In this document: piece after piece, positions 7,358 to 14,881 of the stretch
How the letters are laid out: every line of letters starts with the position of its first letter
How positions within the stretch are numbered: position 1 is the stretch's first letter
Origin: DATJPW01 sp035506215
GTDB lineage: Bacteria; Desulfobacterota; Desulfomonilia; Desulfomonilales; Desulfomonilaceae
Assembly (NCBI GenBank): GCA_035506215.1
Contig: DATJPW010000248.1
Location: 1 to 30,028, forward strand
DNA: 30,028 nt
Direction: 5' to 3'
The notes under the pieces: model-generated
Databases searched by the model: none
The model's input: only the letters and a program-made list of their open reading frames with translations
What the model was told of the DNA's origin: nothing
Translations under genes and position numbers: made by a program

Positions 7358-8440
7358 ATGCCGGACTTTGTGGAAACGACTGTCATTCCGACATTACTTT
7401 GTACGGCAGTGGGCAGTTTGCCCCATGCCGATGCAGACGCAGCCGTAGACCTGATTGTTAAGTCCTTGCCCAGGGCCCCCCATACGCCTCAACTGTCCAG
7501 GTCCGACCCAAAGGAGCAGATGTGGTTACAGATCACTGAAGGCTTGCCCCGATTTAGAGTGGATTGGAGCAAACAGAGCTACTATTTCGATACATCCGGT
7601 GATCCCGCCTCAGAGGTCGAAGAATTTTATTCTCATTACCTGGCTGTCATCGAAGGCTCTTCAGCAGAAGCATTTGCAATTGGAGCGGAATACGGCAAAG
7701 GGATTCATCGTCTTCTGCACAAGCTCCGAACGGAAGACAAGAAGCTTCCTTTCATAAAGGTCCAGGTTACCGGACCGCTCAGTTTTGCGCTCACGGTGAC
7801 AGACGAAAATCAAAAGCCGATCTTTTATCACGCCATGTTCCGGGATGTGGCCGTCAAGGGCATGGGGCTCAAGGCCATCTGGCTGTTGGAGCAATTTAAG
7901 CCGTTTGCAGATAACATCATAGTATTTTTCGATGAGCCTAGTTTGAGCGCGTACGGGTCTTCCGCGTTCCTTGGGGTTTCCAAGGCGGATGTTATTGAAT
8001 CATTGGACGATGTGATCTCGATGGTTTTGGATAGGGGTGGGATCCCGGGCGTTCATTGCTGCGGGAACACGGACTGGGGCATGATCATGGAGACTTCCGC
8101 CCGCGTGATCAACTTTGACGCGATTAACTATATGGAATCAATGGCTATCTATGGCAAGGAATTGAAGCGGTTCCTAAGTCTCGGAGGTGTCATTGCCTGG
8201 GGCGCCGTCCCCAATACGGAAATGGTCGAGCAAGAGACTTCACGTGATGTCGTCCGGAGGGTCCAAACCGGTTTCGGAATTCTCGGACGGGCTGGAATTG
8301 ACAGGGAGCTGTTGGATCGACACATTATGGTTACCCCTGCCTGTGGCTGCGCCGGGATGACCCTCGACCAAGCTGAGAAAACATACAATATTCTTGAGGA
8401 AATTGGAGAGAAGCTCGGTCCGGAAGCTTTTCGAGGCTAA
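7358..8440 (+). CDS. MetE-core-like (cobalamin-independent methionine synthase C-domain) zinc protein
   Basis: A 360-residue TIM-barrel protein of the UROD/MetE-like superfamily, equal to only the C-terminal half of MetE. The probable zinc ligands are present: H233 and C235 in GVHCCGNTDW and a Cys at 329/331 in TPACGCAGM. The N-terminal TAVGSLPH and FDEP (191-194) are also typical. These enzymes activate a thiol on zinc and accept a methyl group. Stand-alone core proteins often use a methyl-corrinoid or other methyl donor, so a methyltransferase role in C1 metabolism is inferred rather than shown. The start has a strong AAGGAGG (7345-7351). A CooC-type ATPase gene follows on the same strand after 175 bases, which supports a link to CO dehydrogenase/acetyl-CoA pathway chemistry. 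Confidence 0.8.
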   Translation: MPDFVETTVIPTLLCTAVGSLPHADADAAVDLIVKSLPRAPHTPQLSRSDPKEQMWLQITEGLPRFRVDWSKQSYYFDTSGDPASEVEEFYSHYLAVIEGSSAEAFAIGAEYGKGIHRLLHKLRTEDKKLPFIKVQVTGPLSFALTVTDENQKPIFYHAMFRDVAVKGMGLKAIWLLEQFKPFADNIIVFFDEPSLSAYGSSAFLGVSKADVIESLDDVISMVLDRGGIPGVHCCGNTDWGMIMETSARVINFDAINYMESMAIYGKELKRFLSLGGVIAWGAVPNTEMVEQETSRDVVRRVQTGFGILGRAGIDRELLDRHIMVTPACGCAGMTLDQAEKTYNILEEIGEKLGPEAFRG

Positions 8441-8615
8441 CGAGGCTGGAAGTGATGACAAAATTCGTTCGTGTGGGCATGTTTATAGTAGGGGCATTTC
8501 GAGAAGGCCGTCTCAAGAGTGTCCACGGGATGCAGAGATAAGGAATTTGGTTGAGGAGGGATTTCTTGAGGTTGTGCATTCAGTTTTAGGCTAGGTCCAA
8601 GCGAAAGGATATACT

Positions 8616-9386
8616 ATGGGAAGCACGTTGGCAGTCGCGGGAAAGGGAGGAGTCGGCAAAACCTCCATCACCGCGCTGATGATCAAAGCTTTGATAGAGG
8701 CCGGCCAGGTCCCTCTACTGGCCATAGACGCGGATTCCAATTCAAACCTTCACGAAGTCCTTGGGATCAGGGAGCCGCGCAGTGTGGGTTGCGTCCGTGA
8801 GGATACGAGAAAAATGGGCGATGAGGTTCCCGGTGGTATGACCAAGGACCGTTTCATGGAATACCAGATCCAGGCCTGTTTAGAGGAGACCAAGAATTTG
8901 GACTTTATCTCCATGGGGCGGCCCGAAGGACCGGGGTGCTATTGCATGGCCAACAACATCCTGAGGGAAATAATTGCTCGCCTGACGTCAAACTATTCAG
9001 TGGTAGTAATCGATAATGAAGCGGGCATGGAGCACCTTTCCAGAAGGACTGAGGAGGAAGTGGATCACCTGTTTATCATCTCTGATCCAGCTCCCCGGAG
9101 TTTACGGACTATCGGCCGAATTCTCGAACTGATTGACGAGATGAGCGGCCGTATTCATGCCAGTCACGTAGTGCTCAGTCGCGTGAAGGGATCTATCGAA
9201 GATCTGCCGGGGAATACGCAAGGCGAGATCACGAAGCTGGCGTACCCTGTTGAGGCCATCATCCCCTACGATGAGATGCTCATAGATCTTGATCTTCAAG
9301 GTGAGCCATTGTTGAAAATATCCACAGGGGCCCCGTCGTATCAAGCCGTCAGAAAGATGCTTCAAGATACCAAGATATTAAATTGA
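8616..9386 (+). CDS. cooC: CooC-type nickel-insertion ATPase
   Basis: A 256-residue P-loop protein of the SIMIBI/MinD class. It has a deviant Walker A (GKGGVGKT, residues 9-16), the IDADSNSNLHEVLG switch, the CooC-specific GCYC (Cys108, Cys110, the dimer metal site in Carboxydothermus CooC) and VIDNEAGMEHLSRRT. CooC proteins hydrolyse ATP to load nickel into the C-cluster of CO dehydrogenase; the related AcsF serves acetyl-CoA synthase. No CODH gene lies in the window, so the client is unknown. AAAGGA at 8604-8609 fixes the start. The upstream MetE-core gene is the likely operon partner. Confidence 0.88.
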   Translation: MGSTLAVAGKGGVGKTSITALMIKALIEAGQVPLLAIDADSNSNLHEVLGIREPRSVGCVREDTRKMGDEVPGGMTKDRFMEYQIQACLEETKNLDFISMGRPEGPGCYCMANNILREIIARLTSNYSVVVIDNEAGMEHLSRRTEEEVDHLFIISDPAPRSLRTIGRILELIDEMSGRIHASHVVLSRVKGSIEDLPGNTQGEITKLAYPVEAIIPYDEMLIDLDLQGEPLLKISTGAPSYQAVRKMLQDTKILN

Positions 9387-9420
9387 CGGTGTTCACCACG
9401 TTCTTCTCCTTAAGGACACC

Positions 9421-9496
9421 AGTAGGACCGGCATCCTGCCGGTCCACTGAGAGTGGAAGCACAATGTCCAGGGACCGGCATCCTGCCGGTCCTACT
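9421..9496. repeat. Pair of REP-like palindromes
   Basis: Two identical palindromes (9425-9445 and 9472-9492), each with 9-bp arms GGACCGGCA/TGCCGGTCC around TCC, are 26 bases apart. The outer flanks AGTA (9421) and TACT (9496) extend the pair into one larger inverted repeat. A diverged copy lies at 18724-18746, so this is a dispersed extragenic element. Confidence 0.85.
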
Positions 9497-9558
9497 ATTG
9501 ATTCTGAACCGCAATTCAGGATTTCCCACGTATGCAAATGGTCACATTTTCAAATCGC

Positions 9559-9586
9559 TTGACTTCCCCGACGAGCAGGTTATACT
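9559..9586 (+). promoter_or_regulatory. Strong sigma-70 type promoter
   Basis: TTGACT (9559-9564), a 16-base spacer and TATACT (9581-9586). It points at the Cys4 mini-gene starting at 9681, giving a leader of about 88 bases. Confidence 0.65.
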
Positions 9587-9680
9587 AAAGGCTGAATTTT
9601 TTATCATTTTGGCTTCCGAGGGGTCGGGGGTTCTTGGGCAACGAACTCGAAGGATGGTAGGAGTTTCCAGGGAGATTCTT

Positions 9681-9890
9681 ATGGTTTATACGGACGCCCA
9701 AGCCTGGCTGGACGCTCATGAACTAATTGAGTGCAAGCCGCTTAAGGGACGATGGACCCGAAAGACTTGCTTGGAGATATCCAGGCGAGCACGAAGGGCT
9801 CCAAGAAATGCGAAGTCACAGGTGAATGCTGCAGCATCACGCACGTTGCCCTGTGCGAATTGTCCCATCCTCGCCGCACTGGAAAAGTAG
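9681..9890 (+). CDS. Four-Cys mini-protein, copy 1 of a local family
   Basis: A 69-residue protein of no family I recognise. Key pattern: WLD, then C-x3-KGRW-x4-CL, then a basic linker and C-x2-C near the end (PCANCPIL). The gene at 21297 encodes the same pattern (WLD, C-x3-GRW-x4-CL, C-x2-C), so the two are paralogues. Four spaced Cys and basic residues suggest a zinc-bound mini-domain, possibly nucleic-acid binding; this is inference. The ATG at 9681 has AGGGAG six bases upstream; a longer start at 9654 has no properly spaced site. A good promoter at 9559-9586 supports expression. Confidence 0.6.
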   Translation: MVYTDAQAWLDAHELIECKPLKGRWTRKTCLEISRRARRAPRNAKSQVNAAASRTLPCANCPILAALEK

Positions 9891-9952
9891 CAATATCACC
9901 TACTCGCGTTTTAGCGTTCGCAGGTGACAAAAGCATTTGTTTGTACAGAATC

Positions 9953-9990
9953 AGGCCGCGTTCTTTCGCCAATGGGATAGATCGCGGCCT
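9953..9990 (+). terminator. Possible weak terminator
   Basis: An 8-bp stem AGGCCGCG (9953-9960) / CGCGGCCT (9983-9990) with a 22-base loop is followed by CTGTATTTTG. The loop is long and the T-run broken, so function is uncertain. It lies between the Cys4 mini-gene and the convergent receiver-repeat gene. Confidence 0.35.
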
Positions 9991-10033
9991 CTGTATTTTG
10001 TCGATTTGAATTCAGCTTCTCTGCCGGCAGTTC

Positions 10034-13000
10034 CTACCCTGGCAGAGCGGTGGTAATCTTCTCTATTTCCTGCCGTATTATCTTCTCCACCACGTCGAGC
10101 ATTTTGGACTGGATCTCTTCGCGCAGTAGAGTCACTATCTCTTCTCGGTTGGGTAAGAGCCCTCTGCTTCTCTCGTCGAATAAACTCCTCGACACTCTCT
10201 CGACCCAAATTCGTTCCGGCAGGCTGTTCTGAACGGCCTCCACAATACCCGAAGCAAGGGTTTCCTGGAATCGCTCCTTACTGGGCAAAGCATCTCTTAT
10301 CGTTTTGAGGATCTGTTCCGTATCCGGCAGCAATCGGTTGATTGCGTCTTGAATCTGAGTCTCAGAAACTGCGCTCTGAATCCTATGTTCGAGCATGGCT
10401 CGAATTTCCGAACTCAATTCGTCTCTGCCGGGAATAGACGAGTCCAAACGGCGGTTCAGTAGTGACAAGACCGTCTCGGGCGAGGGTAGTGATTCCATGG
10501 CCTGTTCAATTCTTCCCATGATCTCCGCCCGGGTGGGAATCGTCTCAATCGCCCTATCAACCCTGGCCATCATCGTCTCCGCCGACGGCAGATCCATGAA
10601 TGCCTTGTCCAGTCGATCCCTGATTTCATCCTTGGATGGTATTGCCTGCAATGCAAAGTCAATGCGCTGGTTAATTATGTCCGGAGTCGGCAACGCGGAG
10701 AATGCGTGATCCAGTCGGAGCCTAATATATTCCTGCGAAGGAATACCGCGAAGCGCCTGATCGATGCGTTCGGCGACGATCTCAGGCGAAATTGCCCCCT
10801 TGAGCGTCTCGGCTATGCTTTGCTTGACAAAGTCCTGATAAGGGGTTGCCCGCAAGGCTTCTTCGAACTTGGCGCTGAGAGTTTCCGACGACAGAAGCGA
10901 AGCAACGGAATCACTCAACCGTCTGCTGAGCTCTTCAGGAGAAGCTACGCCGCGTACGGCCTGATCGACCATATCGAGAACCGTTTTTGGTGACGGCATA
11001 GCGCTAAGGGCCTGATCGAAACGCCGGGAAATCTCTTCCCGCTCTGGGATCGAGCTCAAAACCTGATCAACTCGCTCAGCAATCGTTGAGGTGGAGAGAA
11101 ATCTTTCAACGGCCTCCTCAAAACCTCTGGTTACAACTTCGGGTTTGTGAAGTTCGCGTATTGCCTTTTCGAGACGCTCCCCAATGATTCTCGCAGAAGG
11201 AAGAGCCGCCTTTATCGCCGTGTCCACTCGTTCAGTCATCACCTCCCCAGAGGGAAGATGTTGGCTTATTAGCCGGTCGATTCGTTCGAATATCTCTTCG
11301 CGACCAGGCAGATTTTTTGAAATTTCCGACGCGATACCTTCCAGTAATTCTTCTCTGGAGGGCACGGCTGCTTTCAGGTCAGGGATTTGATCTACTGGCG
11401 GCTGCGCTTCCGGGGAAGGAGCGACCGCCAGTCCCGCGGCAGGTGGTTCCGCACGAGAAGGTTCCACCCTCGGAGGCTTTTCAGACACGAGGCCCAGTCC
11501 AACGGGTTGCTCGGGCACAGTAGGGGCAGGAACAGGCTTTGCAAACTCCGGGGCAGCCACTTGCGGAGGCGGAATCTCGTAAACCGATGGAGGCTCAGGC
11601 TCCTCTGGTAGAGCCTGCTCCGGGCCTTCTTCGAGAGTAATCTCTTCCAGCGAGATGTCTTCCGTTACTTCCAGGGCCGGTTCCTCTTCACCTTCTCCAC
11701 CGAAAAGGATCTCTTCCGCCGACTCAGCGTCCAAGGTGGGTTCATGGACGAAAGGCCCTTTGTCCAACCCCTCCGCCTCGTCGAACACAATCTCACGTTC
11801 CATATCTATCTGCCCGGTTTTGTCTTCGGGCAGCCTCTCCGCTGGAAATTCTTCGGTGGGCAGCTCTTCTCCGAAGAATTCCTGTGTGGTGATCTCTTCG
11901 TACGGCACTTCTTCCAGGGTCAGCTCTTCTGATGGAGCCTCGGCCATGGCCAAGGAGGGCTCTCCTTCAACGCCGACATCCAAAGAGGTGTCTTCCTCAT
12001 AATCGAGGTCGATCATGCCGCTCAGATCTTCGTTGGCGATTTGTTCCATATCAAGACTTTCGACGGGCACCGTTTCCTCGAGATCCAATCCCACGGATTG
12101 CTCATCCTCAGTTTGGATCGCCTCGAGTTCTTCCATCTCCATGTCTCTTATCGCCGTATCTTCTTCAAGATCTATGATATCGACCTCATCTAGGTCGCTT
12201 TCCGCCACGGCGCCCTTTATCAATGAATCGTCCTGCAACAGAAGATCCTCAGAGGTGATCACCTTTGTCGGGTCCCGGACCTCGAGAATGTTCTCGATGT
12301 CGGTATATTCGTGTTCCGTATCGGTTTTCGCGGCAGCCGGTGTTGCTGATGGCTGCTCCAAATCGGGTTTTAGGCCGCTGTCGAACACGTCCACGTCCAC
12401 GGTCATGGAATCGGTGACTGTTATTTCGGGCTCCCCCAGGTCTCTGGTTACGGATGAAAAATCCGGCGCGGTTGGTTCTTGAATCGTAGCCGGTTCTGAC
12501 GACGTCACTGTAGGCGTTTCCGTCTTATCGACCGGAATGTCTGAAATTAATTCTATTGTGGGCTCGAACACGGAGGCTTCGTCGATCTGTGTGTCCAATC
12601 CCATGTCATCAAGGTTGAGTTTGACAGTATCTCCGTATGTATCGGGTCCGGCGAAGTCAGGCGCTCCTGAATCGAGTTCCGAAACCAAGGTGCGGGTGTC
12701 GATTTCGACAGTATCGCCCATTTCGGTAGGCGGCTCTTCGGCTTCGATATCCGCGTGGGACAGGGCAAGCAGTTCCTCGGTCATTTCGCCTGAATCATCT
12801 TCAAACTCTATTGTCAGCTCTTCCTCGTCCATTGGCGCAGGCTTATCCTGAAGGCCTAGAAGAGAATTTACGGCACTCGTTAAAGTCTGTCCTTGTATGG
12901 GCTTACTGAGGTATCCGTCGGCTCCGGCTGTCTTGACCTCTGACTGAGAAGGCCCTTCAGGGTCCCCGGTCATCAGCAATACGGGCACGTCGCTGTACTC

Positions 13001-13216
13001 TTTGGATTCCTTAATGCGCCGTACAAGGCGCCAACCAGGTACATCGGCCAGGATGGAATTTAGAATGATCAGGTCCGGCTTCCGGGTCTTTATCGCATTT
13101 TTCAACTCACCGGATGTAGAAACACCCACGAATTCATTATCCGCTACCCCGAGGAAGCGCGTCACGGCCTCCTGGCTTCGACTATCTTTGTCGGCCACGA
13201 CGATCCGGTAAGACAT
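10034..13216 (-). CDS. Pseudo-receiver protein with acidic linker and 17-residue helical repeats
   Basis: A 1060-residue protein. Residues 1-125 are a response-regulator receiver fold (YRIVVADKD, KPDLIILNSILADVPG, VLLMTGDP, GYLSKPIQG). The phospho-acceptor Asp is Asn53 and one of the paired acidic residues is Lys10, while Thr83 and Lys105 remain; it should not be phosphorylated normally. Residues about 130-560 are strongly acidic and low-complexity, then a Pro-rich stretch. Residues 619-928 hold about eighteen repeats of mostly 17 residues (P-S-x-E-x-I-x-x-R-I-D-x-A-L-x-x-I), followed by degenerate copies to the end. There is no signal peptide or membrane segment, so it is cytoplasmic, probably a scaffold. 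Myxococcus FrzS and AglZ also join receiver-type domains to long helical tails; that parallel is architectural only. It is transcribed divergently from tolQ. GAGGT lies just upstream of the ATG. Confidence 0.85.
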   Translation of the reverse strand: MSYRIVVADKDSRSQEAVTRFLGVADNEFVGVSTSGELKNAIKTRKPDLIILNSILADVPGWRLVRRIKESKEYSDVPVLLMTGDPEGPSQSEVKTAGADGYLSKPIQGQTLTSAVNSLLGLQDKPAPMDEEELTIEFEDDSGEMTEELLALSHADIEAEEPPTEMGDTVEIDTRTLVSELDSGAPDFAGPDTYGDTVKLNLDDMGLDTQIDEASVFEPTIELISDIPVDKTETPTVTSSEPATIQEPTAPDFSSVTRDLGEPEITVTDSMTVDVDVFDSGLKPDLEQPSATPAAAKTDTEHEYTDIENILEVRDPTKVITSEDLLLQDDSLIKGAVAESDLDEVDIIDLEEDTAIRDMEMEELEAIQTEDEQSVGLDLEETVPVESLDMEQIANEDLSGMIDLDYEEDTSLDVGVEGEPSLAMAEAPSEELTLEEVPYEEITTQEFFGEELPTEEFPAERLPEDKTGQIDMEREIVFDEAEGLDKGPFVHEPTLDAESAEEILFGGEGEEEPALEVTEDISLEEITLEEGPEQALPEEPEPPSVYEIPPPQVAAPEFAKPVPAPTVPEQPVGLGLVSEKPPRVEPSRAEPPAAGLAVAPSPEAQPPVDQIPDLKAAVPSREELLEGIASEISKNLPGREEIFERIDRLISQHLPSGEVMTERVDTAIKAALPSARIIGERLEKAIRELHKPEVVTRGFEEAVERFLSTSTIAERVDQVLSSIPEREEISRRFDQALSAMPSPKTVLDMVDQAVRGVASPEELSRRLSDSVASLLSSETLSAKFEEALRATPYQDFVKQSIAETLKGAISPEIVAERIDQALRGIPSQEYIRLRLDHAFSALPTPDIINQRIDFALQAIPSKDEIRDRLDKAFMDLPSAETMMARVDRAIETIPTRAEIMGRIEQAMESLPSPETVLSLLNRRLDSSIPGRDELSSEIRAMLEHRIQSAVSETQIQDAINRLLPDTEQILKTIRDALPSKERFQETLASGIVEAVQNSLPERIWVERVSRSLFDERSRGLLPNREEIVTLLREEIQSKMLDVVEKIIRQEIEKITTALPG
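10433..11362 (-). repeat. Coding tandem repeats, 17 codons each
   Basis: Within the pseudo-receiver gene about eighteen units of 51 bp (range 48-54) encode a Pro-Ser-capped amphipathic helix. The most regular run is residues 823-910, for example PTPDIINQRIDFALQAI and PSKDEIRDRLDKAFMDL. Nucleotide identity between units is low, so the array is old rather than recently expanded. Confidence 0.75.
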
Positions 13217-13354
13217 GTAGACCTCACAATTTTTCTTTAAAATACAACAAATTCACCATAAATGTCAACTAGTTTCAAGGTTGGGCCATAAACGTTTTCT
13301 TAAACAAAACTGAAGGAAAGGAACAATGTTGCTCATCGAATGTCTTTGAGTTTT

Positions 13355-13383
13355 ATTATAACGATCTAAGATCGGAACAACAA
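13355..13383 (-). promoter_or_regulatory. Candidate promoter of the pseudo-receiver gene
   Basis: On the minus strand TTGTTG (13383-13378), a 17-base spacer and a perfect TATAAT (13360-13355). The leader would be about 130 bases. Confidence 0.5.
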
Positions 13384-13489
13384 CTGGCGAAATCCGCAAT
13401 TGCAGGTCTTGACGACAATCTTGGGGATTGCCTCGCTTCAATTGCAGGTTCTAGTCTTTCCCGCCCCCTAACTCAGTGTTTGCGGTACA

Positions 13490-13550
13490 TAGGCAAAATG
13501 CCTAGCCAAAAACGCCTAGTAGTATTATTGTGTACTATAATAAATTAGGC
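13490..13550 (+). promoter_or_regulatory. Candidate tolQ promoter with GCCTAG operator-like repeats
   Basis: TATAAT at 13536-13541 has no recognisable -35; that position is occupied by GCCTAG (13514-13519). A second GCCTAG lies at 13500-13505 (14 bases apart), forming the hairpin TAGGC-AAAAT-GCCTA with 13490-13494, and an inverted TAGGC lies at 13546-13550. The layout suggests an activator- or repressor-controlled promoter. The leader to tolQ would be about 95 bases. Confidence 0.4.
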
Positions 13551-13642
13551 TTTTAAGCTAATCTAGTAGAATGAGGTAAAAACTTGACTTCGATCTCTTT
13601 ATGGTCTAGCTTGTCAATATTCGAAGAAAGGAGATATTCTTC

Positions 13643-14392
13643 ATGCCCGAGGCTTTTGCCACGGCGTTACCGGCACAGGCGTTAAGCGAGCACAGCATCT
13701 GGGCCATCATAATGGGCGCAGGATGGGTGGTCAAAGGTGTAATGGTCTTGCTCCTCTTGTTCTCCGTTTTGTGCTGGGCCATCATCCTTACCAAGGCGAT
13801 AGCCCTTTCCAGGGCTCGAAAACACACACAGCTTTTCTTTGACGCTTTCCGGGAGTCGCGCAAGTTTTCGCTGCTCTATGCGGAGGCCAAACAATTCACC
13901 CACAGTCCGCTGGCGCATGTATTCCAGGCAGGCTACGCGGAACTGAGTCGTCTGTCCAGAATTCAGCAATCCAGTCAGAAGAGCCCCGCCGAGTCATCCC
14001 AAGATATCGAATATGAGAGGACCGGGATGGACAACATTATCCGTTCGCTCCAGCAGGCCGTTACAGCCGAAAGGGCCCGCCTGGAGAGAGGGGTGAATTT
14101 TCTAGCCACAACCGGGTCCGCCGCGCCGTTTATCGGATTGTTCGGAACGGTATGGGGCATCATGGAGTCCTTCCGACGGATAGGGGCCATGAAAAGCGCC
14201 TCCCTGGCGGTGGTGGCCCCCGGAATTGCGGAAGCCCTCATTGCAACCGCCGCAGGCTTGGCTGCCGCTATTCCGGCGGTTATTTTCTACAATTATTTTT
14301 TGGGGCGCATTAATGCAATCTCCACTGAAATGGACAACTTCTCATCTGAACTTGTTAACATTATCGAAAGAATCTACTGGCAAAAGAGGTGA
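13643..14392 (+). CDS. tolQ: TolQ, proton-channel subunit of Tol-Pal
   Basis: A 249-residue inner-membrane protein of the MotA/TolQ/ExbB family. It has three membrane segments: about 27-50, 154-178 (FLATTGSAAPFIGLFGTVWGIMESF, the family signature) and 194-220 (GIAEALIATAAGLAAAIPAVIFYN). With TolR it forms a proton-driven motor that energises TolA during outer-membrane constriction at division. The start has GGAG at a usual distance. It opens a six-gene run in the standard order tolQ-R-A-B-pal-cpoB. The cytoplasmic loop holds a Ser/Gln-rich insert near residues 108-125. Confidence 0.93.
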   Translation: MPEAFATALPAQALSEHSIWAIIMGAGWVVKGVMVLLLLFSVLCWAIILTKAIALSRARKHTQLFFDAFRESRKFSLLYAEAKQFTHSPLAHVFQAGYAELSRLSRIQQSSQKSPAESSQDIEYERTGMDNIIRSLQQAVTAERARLERGVNFLATTGSAAPFIGLFGTVWGIMESFRRIGAMKSASLAVVAPGIAEALIATAAGLAAAIPAVIFYNYFLGRINAISTEMDNFSSELVNIIERIYWQKR

Positions 14393-14446
14393 TCTTCAGA
14401 TACGCCCATACTAGGCGCAATTTCAAATGATTATAAGGATTCGGTC

Positions 14447-14881
14447 ATGGCTGTCAGCATTCACACAGGTAGAAGAACCCCCATGGCGGAGATCAACGTT
14501 ACTCCGCTGGTCGACGTCATGTTAGTGCTGTTGATCATATTCATGGTCACCGCGCCTATGATGCAGGAAGGCTTATCGGTGGATTTGCCGCAGGCAAAAG
14601 GCGCGCCCTTGGGAAAAGAGCACAATGTGGAAGAGATTATCATCTCTGTTTCGCCACAGGGGACGACCTATGTCAACGAGGCCGCGGTGCCTGAAGATAA
14701 GCTCGTAGAGAAGATCGCAGGCTTGACTAAGGGAGACCAGTCCCGGGAAGTGTTTCTCAAGGCCGACAGGAATGTGCCTTACGGGATTGTAATACGTATC
14801 ATGAGCGCATTGATGAGCAGCGGTATCACCAACCTGAATATCATCACAAATCCTCAAGAGGAATCCGTGCCCGGACGATGA
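14447..14881 (+). CDS. tolR: TolR, ExbD-family motor subunit
   Basis: A 144-residue protein with a short cytoplasmic N-terminus (MAEINVTPLVD), one membrane helix holding the conserved proton-carrying Asp23 (PLVDVMLVLLIIFMVTAP), and a periplasmic domain ending in FLKADRNVPYGIVIRIMSALMSSGITNLNIIT. This matches TolR/ExbD throughout. AAGGA precedes the ATG. It begins 54 bases after tolQ, and its stop overlaps the next start as ATGA, implying translational coupling. Confidence 0.93.
   Translation: MAVSIHTGRRTPMAEINVTPLVDVMLVLLIIFMVTAPMMQEGLSVDLPQAKGAPLGKEHNVEEIIISVSPQGTTYVNEAAVPEDKLVEKIAGLTKGDQSREVFLKADRNVPYGIVIRIMSALMSSGITNLNIITNPQEESVPGR

Larger units (their letters stand above)
13217..13642. 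other. Divergent regulatory region between the pseudo-receiver gene and tolQ
   Basis: This 426-base gap has no gene. It holds a minus-strand promoter (13355-13383), an 11-bp direct repeat CAATTGCAGGT at 13397-13407 and 13439-13449 (42 bases apart, four helical turns), and a cluster of GCCTAG/TAGGC motifs (13490-13550) around a plus-strand TATAAT. A further TTGACT at 13584-13589 has no good -10. It is the richest regulatory-looking region in the window. Confidence 0.6.

Noticed and set aside
8441..8615. Small frame after the MetE-core gene (8394-8594)
   Set aside because: It starts inside the upstream gene in another frame and has no ribosome site; the gap seems non-coding.
9425..9492. Paired palindromes as a CRISPR array
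   Set aside because: Only two units with one short spacer, palindromic throughout, with a copy elsewhere and no cas genes.
11655..12482. Ser-rich plus-strand frames opposite the acidic linker of the pseudo-receiver gene
   Set aside because: Ser-rich antisense translation is the expected complement of Glu/Asp-rich coding sequence.
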